NCBI RefSeq assembly: GCF_002994635.1
Contig: NZ_PVNL01000122.1
Location: forward strand, 1 to 64,000
Length of the DNA stretch: 64,000 nucleotides
Source of the DNA: Enhygromyxa salina
Lineage (GTDB): Bacteria > Myxococcota_A > Polyangia > Nannocystales > Nannocystaceae
Direction: 5' to 3'
The position numbers and the translations under genes were made by a program. Positions 1 through 8,348 of this stretch are shown one piece after another. Each line of letters begins with the position of its first letter. Position 1 is the first letter of the stretch. The notes under the pieces are model-generated. The model saw only the letters and a list, made by a program, of their open reading frames with translations, was not told the origin of the DNA and searched no databases.

Positions 1-23
1 ACCCCACTCCGACCTATCAGCCC

Positions 24-2858
24 TCAGCCCTTGGCACTCTCCCAGGTGCGCCCCGCCCCACCTTCGACAAGCAACGGCACATCCAAGCTAGCCGCCCCCT
101 CCATCGCCGGCTTGACCAGCTTGACGAGCGCGTCGACCCGATCAGCCTCGCACTCGAAGATCAGCTCATCGTGCACGGTCAGCAGCATCCGTGCCCACGG
201 CTTGTCGGCGAGCAGCCGCTCGACCTCGACCATCGCAACCTTGAGAATATCCGCCGCGCTGCCCTGAATCGGGGTGTTCCGAGCGATGCGCTCCCCGTAG
301 GCCCGCGCGGTCGAGGTCCGCCGGCTCAGCTCGGGGATCCGGCGGCGGCGGCCAAGAATCGTCTCGGCGAACCCAGTGTCCTTGGCGCTGTCGATCAGCG
401 CGTTCATGTAGTGGGTGACCCCGGGGATCTTCTTGAAGTACGCCTTGATGTACTTGCCCGCGCGCCCCTGCGGAATGCCCAGCTGGCGGGCCAAGCCAAA
501 CGCGCTCTGCCCATAGATCACGCCAAAGTTCACGGCCTTGGCGACGCGGCGCTGCTCGTCGGTGACCTCGGCCTCGCTGACCTCGAACACCTCGGCGGCG
601 GTCCGGCGGTGCACGTCGGCGCCGTCCTTGAACGCCTTGGTCAAGTTCGGATCCCGAGACAGGTGCGCGAGCACCCGCAGCTCGATCTGCGAGTAGTCCA
701 GGGTCACCAGCATCATGCCTTCGGGGGCGATGAACCCCCGCCGGATCCGCCGGCCTTGGTCGGTCCGGATCGGGATGTTCTGCAGGTTGGGCTCGCTGCT
801 CGACAGCCGGCCGGTCGCAGCCACGGCCTGGTGAAAGTGGGTGTGCAGCCGCCCGGTGTCGGGGTTGATCAGCGTCGGGAGGGTGTCGAGATAGGTGCCC
901 TTGAGCTTGGTCAGGCTGCGAAATTCGAGGATGTGCTTGACGATCGGATCGAGCAGCGAGAGCTCCTCGAGGGTCTGCGCGTCGGTGCTGTAGCCGGTCT
1001 TGGTCTTCTTCTTGGCCGGCAGGCCGCGATCCTCGAACAACAATTTACCGAGCTGCTTGGGCGAGTTGGGGTCGACCGCGTAGCCGGCCTCGGCCTCGAT
1101 GTTGTCGCGCAGCGCCTGGACCTGCTCGCCGAGCTCGCTGGCCTGCCGGCCGAGCTCGTCGACGTCGAGCAGGATCCCGCGACGCTCGAGCTTGGCGAGC
1201 ACCTCGGACAGCGGGACCTCGATGTCCTGGTACAGCTTCACGGTCTGCTCGCCGGCCGCGACGATCGCCGCGCCCAGGTGCGGACCCAAGCTCGCCACCA
1301 GCCCGGCCCGCTCACCCGCCCACGGACCCGCGAGCGCGACGTCGACCTGATCGAAGCCGACCTGGCTCTTGCCCTTGCCGACGATCGACTCGCGGCCGCC
1401 GACCGTGCGCCCGCACAGATCCTTGGCGAGCCCCTCGAGATCATGATCGGCGCGGGCCGGATCGAGGGTGTAGGACGCGAGCATGGTGTCGGCCGCCACG
1501 CCCGCCGGGCTCAGGCCGATGTCCGGCCGCAGCATCACCACCGCCTGGTTCTTGAACGCGTGGGTGTACTTGCACAGGTCCGGATCACGCAGCAGCGGCC
1601 CGAGCCGCTCGAACAGCGCGCCGACCTCCCACTGGACCGTGCCCGCGTCGCTGAGGCTGCGGTGGGCGATCGGCAGATACACGGGCGGCCGGATCAGCGT
1701 GGCCGGCTTGGCCAGGTTCGGGATCGCCAGCGCGACCCCGATCGGATCGGCGCGCATTGGATCTTCACCCGAGAGCTCGATCTCGAACGCGAGCTGCCCG
1801 GCCTGCTTGGCCGCCGCCAAGAACTCGTCGAGCACCGTCGCCTCGGTGCCCTGGATGATCTGGGTGCTGTCCTTGTCGAGCTCGAAGCCGTCGAGCTTGC
1901 TCATGGTCTCCGACAGGGTCCGCGGCGCGATCCGACGGGTCCCGCCGCCGCGGCCCCCGCCGCCCACCGAGCCCGCCAGCGTGCTCTTGAACCCCAGCGG
2001 ATCGAAGAACTCGTTCATCCGATCGCGCTCGGGCCCCTTGTCGAGCAGGGCCTCGAGCGGCCGCGGCAGCTCGTAGCCGGTGGTCCGCAGCGCGACCAGC
2101 TTGCGACTCATCCGGGCGTCGTCGGCGTGGGTCTCGAGCCGCTCGCGCCGCTTCTTTTGCTTGATCTTGGCGGTGTTGGCCAAGATCCCCTCGAGCCCGC
2201 CGTACTCCTGCAGCAGCCCGGTCGCGGTCTTGGGACCGATCCCCGGGACGCCCGGGATGTTGTCGCTGCTGTCGCCGGACAGCGCGAGCAGATCACCGAG
2301 CAGCTCGGGCCCCACACCAAATTTTTCGACGACCTGCTCCGGGCCCACCCGCCGGTTCTTCATGGTGTCCCACAGCCGCACCGAGCCCTCGCGGACGTCG
2401 TCGGCCCCGCGCACGAGCTGCATCAGATCCTTGTCGCTCGACACGACGACGACCTCGAGCCCGTGCGTGACCCCGTGCTCGGCGTACGCCGCGATCAGAT
2501 CGTCGGCCTCGAGGTCGCCGTCCTCGAGCCAGGGGATGCTCAGCGCCGCGGTGGCCTCGCGGACCAGGGGGATCTGCGGGACCAGATCATCGGGCGGCGG
2601 CGGGCGGTTGGCCTTGTACTCGGGGTAGATCGCCCGGCGCCAGCTGGTGCCACCTTGGGCGTCGAACACCGCGAGCATGTACTGCGGCGCAAACTCCTTG
2701 CGCACCGCCTGGACCATCCGCACGTAGCCGTGGACCGCGTTGACGGGCGTGCCGTCGGGGGCGGTGAGCATCGGCAGCGCGTGGTAGGCCCGAAACAGAA
2801 AGTTGTTGGCGTCGATCAAGAACAGGCTGCCAGTGCCGCCAGTTGGACGCCCGCTCAT
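24..2858 (-). CDS. polA: DNA polymerase I
   Basis: Repair and Okazaki-fragment polymerase, 944 aa, full family length. Residues 1-290 are the 5'-3' flap exonuclease (LFLIDANNFLFRAYHAL near the N-terminus, GIGPKTA helix-hairpin-helix near 207). Residues 340-530 have the 3'-5' exonuclease fold. The rest is the polymerase: motif A DYSQIELR, motif B RRVAKAVNFGVIYG, motif C VHDELIFE with His896. The proofreading ligands look lost: the DxE motif reads E359-I-E361, the exo II Asp is Asn437, and the exo III YxxxD is W513-AGE-R517. The ATG at 2858 is chosen because the family N-terminus begins just after it; the frame stays open upstream but that part resembles nothing. The next gene upstream on the same strand ends 88 bp away. 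Confidence 0.96.
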   Translation of the reverse strand: MSGRPTGGTGSLFLIDANNFLFRAYHALPMLTAPDGTPVNAVHGYVRMVQAVRKEFAPQYMLAVFDAQGGTSWRRAIYPEYKANRPPPPDDLVPQIPLVREATAALSIPWLEDGDLEADDLIAAYAEHGVTHGLEVVVVSSDKDLMQLVRGADDVREGSVRLWDTMKNRRVGPEQVVEKFGVGPELLGDLLALSGDSSDNIPGVPGIGPKTATGLLQEYGGLEGILANTAKIKQKKRRERLETHADDARMSRKLVALRTTGYELPRPLEALLDKGPERDRMNEFFDPLGFKSTLAGSVGGGGRGGGTRRIAPRTLSETMSKLDGFELDKDSTQIIQGTEATVLDEFLAAAKQAGQLAFEIELSGEDPMRADPIGVALAIPNLAKPATLIRPPVYLPIAHRSLSDAGTVQWEVGALFERLGPLLRDPDLCKYTHAFKNQAVVMLRPDIGLSPAGVAADTMLASYTLDPARADHDLEGLAKDLCGRTVGGRESIVGKGKSQVGFDQVDVALAGPWAGERAGLVASLGPHLGAAIVAAGEQTVKLYQDIEVPLSEVLAKLERRGILLDVDELGRQASELGEQVQALRDNIEAEAGYAVDPNSPKQLGKLLFEDRGLPAKKKTKTGYSTDAQTLEELSLLDPIVKHILEFRSLTKLKGTYLDTLPTLINPDTGRLHTHFHQAVAATGRLSSSEPNLQNIPIRTDQGRRIRRGFIAPEGMMLVTLDYSQIELRVLAHLSRDPNLTKAFKDGADVHRRTAAEVFEVSEAEVTDEQRRVAKAVNFGVIYGQSAFGLARQLGIPQGRAGKYIKAYFKKIPGVTHYMNALIDSAKDTGFAETILGRRRRIPELSRRTSTARAYGERIARNTPIQGSAADILKVAMVEVERLLADKPWARMLLTVHDELIFECEADRVDALVKLVKPAMEGAASLDVPLLVEGGAGRTWESAKG

Positions 2859-2946
2859 CGTCGTGCCCCGCGAGTGATGGGATCGAGCATGCCCCGCTTG
2901 TAGCTGGTTGCGACCGGTGATCGCCAGCGGGCCCGCGGACCACGCG

Positions 2947-4380
2947 TCAGGAGGCGTCCGAGGGATCGCTGGGCTCGCCGCGCTCGTCGTCCTCGAGCCG
3001 CGCCAGCGTCCGGTGCCGCGCGGTGTCCAGTCGGATCGCCCCCGAGCTACTGCCAGGGCTACTGGGGTCGCGATGCTCGCGGGGCCCCCCGGCCCGCGCG
3101 GCCTGGCTCGAGCGCTTGCGCGTGTACAAGAACACGGTCTGGACGATGCTCGCGACCGGCAGGGCCAACACCGCACCGATCGGTCCATACACCTCCCAAC
3201 CGGCCAGCAGCGCGAAGATCAAGATCACGGGGTGGATGTCGGCGGTGCCGATGATCCGCGGGTTGAGGTAGTTGGCCTCGAGCAGGTGAATGCAGACGAT
3301 CCACCCGACGATCCCCGCCGACTTGCCGAACTCGAGGCCCTCGAGGCCGGCGTCGCCCGAGACCAGCGCGACCCCCAACAACGGGATCGCCGAGATCAGG
3401 ATCCCAAACACGGGGATGATGCTCAGCACCGCCGCGACCATCGCCAACAACAGTGAGTAGCGGACCCCGAAGATCATCAGCGCCGCGTACGCCAGGCCGC
3501 CGTTGATCAGGCAGATCAGCAGCTGCCCGCGGATGACCCCCGCCATGCCCTCGTCGATCCCACCCACGATGTTCTCGAAGTCCTGTCGATACTCGGGCGG
3601 GACCAGCGAGCGCACGAAATTCTGCACGCGCTCGAGGTCGACCAGGATGAACCCCGCGATCAACAAGGTGACGATCAGCGCCGTGATGAACGACGCGATG
3701 CCCGTCACCACCGCGCGCAGGGCCTCGGTCAGCGCCGCGGTCAGCTCGTCGCCCTTGCTCGCAACGATGTCGCGGATGACCTCGGCGATGCTGGCTTTGG
3801 GCTGGGGCTGGGCCTCGATCACCCAGCCCCCGCCGCTCTCGTGGACCTCGAGGTGGGCGCCGCGGAGATCGACCCGATAGCTGCCGTCGGGCTGGGGATG
3901 CACGACCAGCTCGCTGACCTGCCCCTCGTCTGGATCTTGATCGCCGAGCAGGCCGGGGAAGGTCTCTTCGAACCACTCGCTGGCGCGCGGCAGCCAGTCC
4001 TCGTTGATCGTGACCATCGCCGACGGCGTCGACTCGCGCAGCGTCGAGAGATCCGACACGACCCCCGGCAGCACGCCGCCCAAGAACCCGGCCCCGAGCG
4101 CGAGCATGCCCAGGTACAGCAGCAACACCGAGAGCCCGCGCCGCTCACCCAGGCGCGGCGCCATCCGGCGAACCAAGGGCTCGAGCAAGTAGGCGATCAG
4201 CGTCGCAAACACGAAGGGCAGCACGACCCCGCGAAACCAGATCAGCAGCAACAAGAGCAGGGCCAGCAACCCCCACAGTCGCCAGAAGGTCCGCAGCACG
4301 GTCAACAAGCTGTCGCGTCGGCGACGGCCCGACTGGCCACTCGCCGTGCTCGACTCATTGCCCTCGTGGTCGTCGCTCAC
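2947..4380 (-). CDS. AI-2E family membrane permease
   Basis: Polytopic inner-membrane protein, 477 aa, of the AI-2E/UPF0118 family (YdiK, PerM, TqsA relatives). N-terminal membrane segments lie near residues 35-60 and 80-105, a soluble periplasmic-type domain spans about 110-215, then four or five further segments. The family signature region around residues 310-380 includes HLLEANYLNPRIIG. The C-terminus is a charged, disordered tail. The family name reflects one member; substrates here cannot be told from sequence and export of autoinducer-2 should not be assumed. The start is GTG; a TAAGGT box lies 6 nt upstream of it and there is no Shine-Dalgarno sequence, so a leaderless transcript is possible. 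Confidence 0.88.
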   Translation of the reverse strand: MSDDHEGNESSTASGQSGRRRRDSLLTVLRTFWRLWGLLALLLLLLIWFRGVVLPFVFATLIAYLLEPLVRRMAPRLGERRGLSVLLLYLGMLALGAGFLGGVLPGVVSDLSTLRESTPSAMVTINEDWLPRASEWFEETFPGLLGDQDPDEGQVSELVVHPQPDGSYRVDLRGAHLEVHESGGGWVIEAQPQPKASIAEVIRDIVASKGDELTAALTEALRAVVTGIASFITALIVTLLIAGFILVDLERVQNFVRSLVPPEYRQDFENIVGGIDEGMAGVIRGQLLICLINGGLAYAALMIFGVRYSLLLAMVAAVLSIIPVFGILISAIPLLGVALVSGDAGLEGLEFGKSAGIVGWIVCIHLLEANYLNPRIIGTADIHPVILIFALLAGWEVYGPIGAVLALPVASIVQTVFLYTRKRSSQAARAGGPREHRDPSSPGSSSGAIRLDTARHRTLARLEDDERGEPSDPSDAS

Positions 4381-4386
4381 GCGGAC

Positions 4387-4392
4387 ACCTTA
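4387..4392 (-). promoter_or_regulatory. putative -10 box of the AI-2E gene
   Basis: TAAGGT on the minus strand, followed by 6 nt and the GTG start codon. The spacing would put transcription initiation at or next to the start codon. No clear -35 was found. Inference from the repeated pattern in this window. Confidence 0.4.
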
Positions 4393-4420
4393 TCAGCACT
4401 AGACGCTCCAGCAGCGCGTT

Positions 4421-5554
4421 CTAGCCACCCTCGATGCCAGCGGCGGCGGCCGAGTCCCAGGCCCCACAGCCGCCGCAGCGAAACGCGAAGCGGGGCATCT
4501 GGGTCCCGCACTTGTTGCACAGCAACCCCGCGCTTCGAGGCGGGCGCATGGCGGCCTCACGGGCGGCCTCGCGCTGGCCCCTCGACAGCCGCAGCCGAAC
4601 CAGCGCGAGCTGGGCCGAGGGGCTGCGCTCGGCGACTCGCTCGAGCGCGCTGGCGGCCTGCTCGGGGTGCTGGCGGGAGACTTTCTCGGCCAGCGCGACG
4701 ACCAGCTGGGCCTCTCGAGCCATGCGCAGGCTCGACAGCATCCGCTCCATCAGATCCTCTTGCCGACGGTTCTCGGTCGCCCACTCCCACGCCTCGGGGA
4801 CGATCGAGCGGGCGCCGACCGGGCTGAGCTCCCACGCGCGCTGCCACGACTCGAGCGCCTCGATCGGATCACCGAGCGCCGACTCCACCCGGGCGCGGAC
4901 CGTCCAGCAGTGGCCGCTGTCGGGGGCCAGGTCGACGGCGCGCTCGGCCAGCTTGCGAGCCTTGCGCTCTTCGCCGTCCTCGAGCGCCTCGGCGGCCTGA
5001 CCCGCCACTGCGTGCCCGCGCCCGGCCCGGGCTTCCTGGGCCCGCCGGCCCTCGACCTGCTTCTCGAGCCGCTCCCAGGCCGCGGCCGCCCGCTCCCACC
5101 CCCCTGCCCGCTCCAGCGCGCGGGCCAGGGTCTCGAGCGTGGCCACGCTGCGCGGCGCCAGGCTGACCGCCCGGACCAGCGCGCCCACGGCCGCCCGCTC
5201 GTTGCCCTGGGCCAACAGGTCGCGGCCGAGCCCGACCAGCGCCGCGACCCGCTGCTCCGAGGGGAGATCTGCCGAGGCCAAGACCGTGCGGTGGACCGCC
5301 TTGGCCCGCTCGATCCGACCCCGCCCGCGATCGAGCGCGGCCAGGGCCAGGAACACCGTGGGGTCACCCGGCTCGGACGCGCAGATCTGCTCGAGCTCCT
5401 GCGCGACGTTCTCACGATCGCCCTCGGCCAGCTCGTAGAGCACGCGGTTGCGCCGGGCCGCGTTCTCACGGTCGAGCCGGCGCGGGACCACGTACCACCA
5501 GCCCACGCCAAACCCGATCGCCAGGCAGATCAGGGCGACGAGCACGAAGCTCAT
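4421..5554 (-). CDS. lapB: LapB/YciM-like TPR membrane protein
   Basis: 377 aa against 389 for E. coli LapB, with the same architecture: one N-terminal membrane anchor (residues 3-22), a cytoplasmic array of TPR-like helices (about 35-330) and a C-terminal rubredoxin-type zinc knuckle with C346-x2-C349 and C360-x2-C363 followed by AW. In E. coli LapB works with the protease FtsH to control LpxC and hence LPS amount; that role here is inferred from architecture. Its ATG overlaps the stop of the upstream two-TM gene (ATGA), indicating translational coupling, and a GGAG sits 6 nt upstream. The lapA-like partner strengthens the call. The alternative is a generic TPR protein, less likely because of the zinc knuckle. 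Confidence 0.8.
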   Translation of the reverse strand: MSFVLVALICLAIGFGVGWWYVVPRRLDRENAARRNRVLYELAEGDRENVAQELEQICASEPGDPTVFLALAALDRGRGRIERAKAVHRTVLASADLPSEQRVAALVGLGRDLLAQGNERAAVGALVRAVSLAPRSVATLETLARALERAGGWERAAAAWERLEKQVEGRRAQEARAGRGHAVAGQAAEALEDGEERKARKLAERAVDLAPDSGHCWTVRARVESALGDPIEALESWQRAWELSPVGARSIVPEAWEWATENRRQEDLMERMLSSLRMAREAQLVVALAEKVSRQHPEQAASALERVAERSPSAQLALVRLRLSRGQREAAREAAMRPPRSAGLLCNKCGTQMPRFAFRCGGCGAWDSAAAAGIEGG

Positions 5555-6201
5555 GGGGTCTCCCGTCCCTTGTTTGCGCCGACCCCACTCGGCTGCGCGA
5601 CGCTGGACGCCGCTCCCGTGCCCAATCCCGATCCCAATCCCGATCCCGATCCCAAACGAGACCCGGCTCCGCGCGCCGAGCTCGGCGGTCGAAACCCGGC
5701 GCCAGCGAGCGACGGGAGCTCGTCATCATCGTCGAGCTCACCGTCGGCGTCCTCACGCAGCATCCGATCCCGGCGCAGCTTCTCGGTCATGACCTTCTTC
5801 GCGCGGATGTCGAGGTGGGCCTCGGCCGCGAGGATCTCGTCTTCTTCCTGCTGGCGCAGGGGCAGCGTGCGCAGCTCGAGGATCTCGCGCTCGAGCTCAC
5901 GCACGCGCCGCTGGAACAGCGCCATGCTGCGGATCCGAAACGGCGCGACGATCCCGATCAGCAGCAGCAGGCTCATGCACCCGCCCCACCCGGCCAGGAT
6001 CGCCGCCACGTTCATCTGGAAGCGCTTGCGGATCAGCGGATCGACGAAGTCGAAGCGCGGGACCAACAGCACGACCTCGACCCAGGCCCGATTCTCCTGG
6101 AGCACGAGCGTGAACCAGATCAAGCCCAGGATGAAGACGATCAGGCTGACGCCCAGGTATGCCCTGCCAAGAACGGACACGGTGTGGGCGGACCATATCA
6201 T
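5551..6201 (-). CDS. lapA: LapA-like (DUF1049) two-TM protein with coiled coil
   Basis: About 216 aa. Two membrane segments (near residues 12-32 and 63-85) are separated by a short loop, then a basic-to-acidic coiled coil (about 92-145, RVRELEREILELRTLPLRQQ), then a low-complexity tail rich in G, S and R. E. coli LapA has two TM helices and a short coiled coil and interacts with LapB; this version is about twice as long because of the C-terminal tail. That tail is encoded by a near-tandem hexamer (ATCCCG type) around 5620-5655, giving GSGSGLGSGLG-like sequence. I chose the ATG at 6201; an in-frame TTG at 6210 would add three residues. It overlaps lapB by 4 nt, so the two are one operon. Confidence 0.7.
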   Translation of the reverse strand: MIWSAHTVSVLGRAYLGVSLIVFILGLIWFTLVLQENRAWVEVVLLVPRFDFVDPLIRKRFQMNVAAILAGWGGCMSLLLLIGIVAPFRIRSMALFQRRVRELEREILELRTLPLRQQEEDEILAAEAHLDIRAKKVMTEKLRRDRMLREDADGELDDDDELPSLAGAGFRPPSSARGAGSRLGSGSGLGSGLGTGAASSVAQPSGVGANKGRETP

Positions 6202-6239
6202 GTCGCGCAAGGGCCTGGTCTAACGGGGTCCGGGCGTTG

Positions 6240-6245
6240 TACTCT
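6240..6245 (+). promoter_or_regulatory. putative -10 box of the MopE-type lipoprotein gene
   Basis: TACTCT followed by 7 nt and the ATG at 6253, with no Shine-Dalgarno sequence in between. Read as a -10 element for a leaderless mRNA; the -35 is not convincing. Confidence 0.4.
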
Positions 6246-6252
6246 GGCTCAC

Positions 6253-7005
6253 ATGTCCGCGCGCTCCCCACGGACCCCCAAAATTGCCTTCACCCTCAGC
6301 TTCGCGTTCCTCGCTGGGCTCGGCTTCGGCTGCCAAAAGCAGGGCATGAGCGAGGTCGACAAGGAGCTCGCCAAGGCCCGCAAGCAGGCCGGAAAGCAGG
6401 CCGCGGCCGAGTGCTACCCGGCCAGCATGGAGCCCTGCTACTTCCTGGCTGACGGGGTCGAGGGTCCGGACGGCACGGTCGGCCGCGGGATCTGCCAAGA
6501 GGGTGAGCGCACCTGCGACGCCAAGGGGTTCTGGCAGGCCTGCGACGGCGCGGTACTGCCGGGCGCCGAGCTGTGCAACAACATCGACGACGACTGCAAC
6601 GGGCGGGTCGACGACGGGTTCGAGCGCGACGGGACCAAGTGCTTCGCCGGCGAGGGCGAGTGCCGGGTCGCCGGCAGCTACGCGTGCAGCCCCGACGGCA
6701 GCCAGTCCGTGTGCAGCGCCCAGGCCAAGGCGCCGTCCACCGAGGTCTGTGATGGCAAGGACAACGACTGTGACGGCGCCATCGACGACGGCGACGTCGA
6801 CGGCACGGGCGCCGAGTGCAAGACCGGCCAGGCCGGCGCCTGCGCCAGCGGCACCAAGCAGTGCGTCGCCGGCTCGATCCAGTGCCAGCCCACCCACGTG
6901 CGGACGGTCGAGATCTGCAACAAGATCGACGACGACTGTGACAACACCGTCGACGAAGACTGCATCTCTGAAGAAGAAGCCCGCAAGGCCGGCATCATCA
7001 AGTGA
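6253..7005 (+). CDS. MopE-type metal-binding-motif lipoprotein
   Basis: 250 aa, exported. The N-terminus is basic then hydrophobic and ends in LGFGC, a weak lipobox, so it is probably an outer-envelope lipoprotein. The body carries three copies of the Cys/Asp motif typical of MopE-like proteins: CNNIDDDCNGRVDDG, CDGKDNDCDGAIDDG and CNKIDDDCDNTVDEDC. Each probably forms a small disulfide-bonded loop that can bind metal such as calcium or copper. Such proteins are numerous in myxobacteria and mostly of unknown role. ATG 6253 is chosen because it begins the signal peptide; the frame is open further upstream, but that part overlaps the divergent lapA gene. Confidence 0.8.
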   Translation: MSARSPRTPKIAFTLSFAFLAGLGFGCQKQGMSEVDKELAKARKQAGKQAAAECYPASMEPCYFLADGVEGPDGTVGRGICQEGERTCDAKGFWQACDGAVLPGAELCNNIDDDCNGRVDDGFERDGTKCFAGEGECRVAGSYACSPDGSQSVCSAQAKAPSTEVCDGKDNDCDGAIDDGDVDGTGAECKTGQAGACASGTKQCVAGSIQCQPTHVRTVEICNKIDDDCDNTVDEDCISEEEARKAGIIK

Positions 7006-7173
7006 GCCCGGGCGCCCCGCTGGGCGCGGTGCGCTGTGTGCCGACGGCCGACGGCCGACGGTTGTTCGTCCACACCGGAGCTGGATGCGTCAGGTCCGGT
7101 CGCTCGGTCTGCGCCCTCGCCGGGTCGTGCGGCCCCACCAGGACTCGCGCGGGCGACTGTTTTTGCCGGGCGC

Positions 7174-7818
7174 ATGGATCTATACCTGCCGGCGGTGGAG
7201 CATCAGCGAACAAGCCTCGTGATCGGCATTGCCGGTGGTAGCGGATCGGGCAAGAGCACGGTCGCCGACGCACTCGCGGCGTCGCTTCCGGTCGGCTCGG
7301 TGGCCACGCTGCGCCACGACCACTACTACCGGGACCTGCCCGAACTCAGCATCGAGCAGCGCAACCGGGTCAACTACGATCACCCCGAGTCGCTCGAGAC
7401 CACGCTGCTGATCGAGCACCTCCAGCACCTCAAGGCCGGCAACAGCGTCGAGGTGCCGGAGTACGACTTCAAGACCCACCGACGTCGGTCGACGACCGAG
7501 CGCCTGGATCCGGCGCCGGTCATCATCGTCGAGGGGATCTTGGTGTTCGTCGACGAGCACCTGCGCCGCGAGCTCGACATCAAGATCTTCGTCGACACCG
7601 AGCCCGACATCCGGGCGATCCGCCGGATCCGTCGAGACATGCGCCAGCGCGGCCGCGACTTCGAGGCCGTGCGCAAGCAGTACTACGAGACCGTGCGACC
7701 GATGCACGTGCAGTTCGTCGAGCCGAGCAAGCGGACGGCTGACCTGATCATCCCCGAAGGTGGGGAGAATCGGGTCGCCATCGATGTGCTGGTCGCCCGA
7801 CTCCGAGCGGCGGTTTAG
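7174..7818 (+). CDS. udk: Uridine kinase
   Basis: 214 aa, the usual length. Phosphorylates uridine and cytidine to UMP and CMP in pyrimidine salvage. The P-loop GGSGSGKST lies near residues 20-28, the substrate-binding DHYYRD near 50, YDHPES near 68, PEYDFKTHRR near 95, and the EGILVF strand near 125. ATG 7174 leaves a 15-residue lead before the conserved VIGIAGGSGSGKST; a GTG at 7219 would start directly at that strand and is a real alternative. A hairpin (GCGCCC-CGCT-GGGCGC, 7012-7027) follows the upstream gene. Immediately after the TAG stop begins copy A of the dispersed repeat. Confidence 0.94.
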   Translation: MDLYLPAVEHQRTSLVIGIAGGSGSGKSTVADALAASLPVGSVATLRHDHYYRDLPELSIEQRNRVNYDHPESLETTLLIEHLQHLKAGNSVEVPEYDFKTHRRRSTTERLDPAPVIIVEGILVFVDEHLRRELDIKIFVDTEPDIRAIRRIRRDMRQRGRDFEAVRKQYYETVRPMHVQFVEPSKRTADLIIPEGGENRVAIDVLVARLRAAV

Positions 7819-7917
7819 GACCCCCACAGGCGGTTTCGCACTTTGCGGTCGCTCGCTTCGCTCGCTCCCAAGGGGCTGGCTGTTCGCGGTCGTATGTGTG
7901 GCCCCCTAGGAGGGGGA
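7819..7917 (+). repeat. Dispersed hairpin repeat, copy A (core)
   Basis: Starts at the base after the udk stop with the box GACCCCCACAG, then CACTTTGC, GGTCGCT, GGGGCTGG, TTCGC and ATGTGTGGCCCCCT, and ends in a GC-rich hairpin (arms CCCCCT/AGGGGG, loop AGG; 7902-7916). The same ordered blocks recur at 31317-31429 and 33937-34061, always in the same plus-strand orientation and always intergenic. Confidence 0.8.
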
Positions 7918-8336
7918 TCTCTGTGACCGCCTGCCTGCTTGGCTTGCACCTCGCCCTCCACGAGGGGGGCCACGAGGGGGAGGACGTGGTGCGGTCGACG
8001 GCGACGCATGCCCCGGTCGCTCGCTTCGCTCGCTCCCAAGGGGCTGGCTGTTCGCGGTCGTATGTGTGGCCCCCTAGGAGGGGGCTCTCTGTGACCGCCT
8101 GCCTGCTTGGCTTGCACCTCGCCCTCCACGAGGGGGGCCACGAGGGGGAGGACGTGGTGCGGTCGACGGCGACGCATGCCCCGGTCACTCGCTTCGCTCG
8201 CTCCCAAGGGGCTGGCTGTTCGCGGTCGTGTGTGTGGCCCCCTGGGAGGGGGCTCTCTGTGACCGCCTGCCTGCTTGGCTTGCACCTCGCCCTCCACGAG
8301 GGGTAGGACGTGCGGTCGACGGCGACGCATGCCCCG
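7847..8336. repeat. 168-bp tandem repeat, 2 full copies + 1 shortened
   Basis: Unit starts are GGTC at 7847, 8015 and 8183, an exact 168-bp period. The third unit is 154 bp because of a small deletion near 8304. Each unit contains the hairpin of the dispersed repeat; the loops are AGG, AGG and GGG, and only the second and third have the outer G-C pair. It fills the space between udk and the convergent giant TPR gene. Because 168 is a multiple of three, spurious open frames run through it on both strands; I do not regard them as genes. Confidence 0.92.
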
Positions 8337-8348
8337 GGGCGGAGACGC

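Noticed and set aside
2947..4380. AI-2 quorum-signal exporter
   Set aside because: The family name comes from one member. Nothing else in the window concerns AI-2, so only the family is stated.
7847..8336. Possible CRISPR array
   Set aside because: Units are 168 bp and almost fully identical, without short repeats separated by unique spacers, and no cas genes are nearby.
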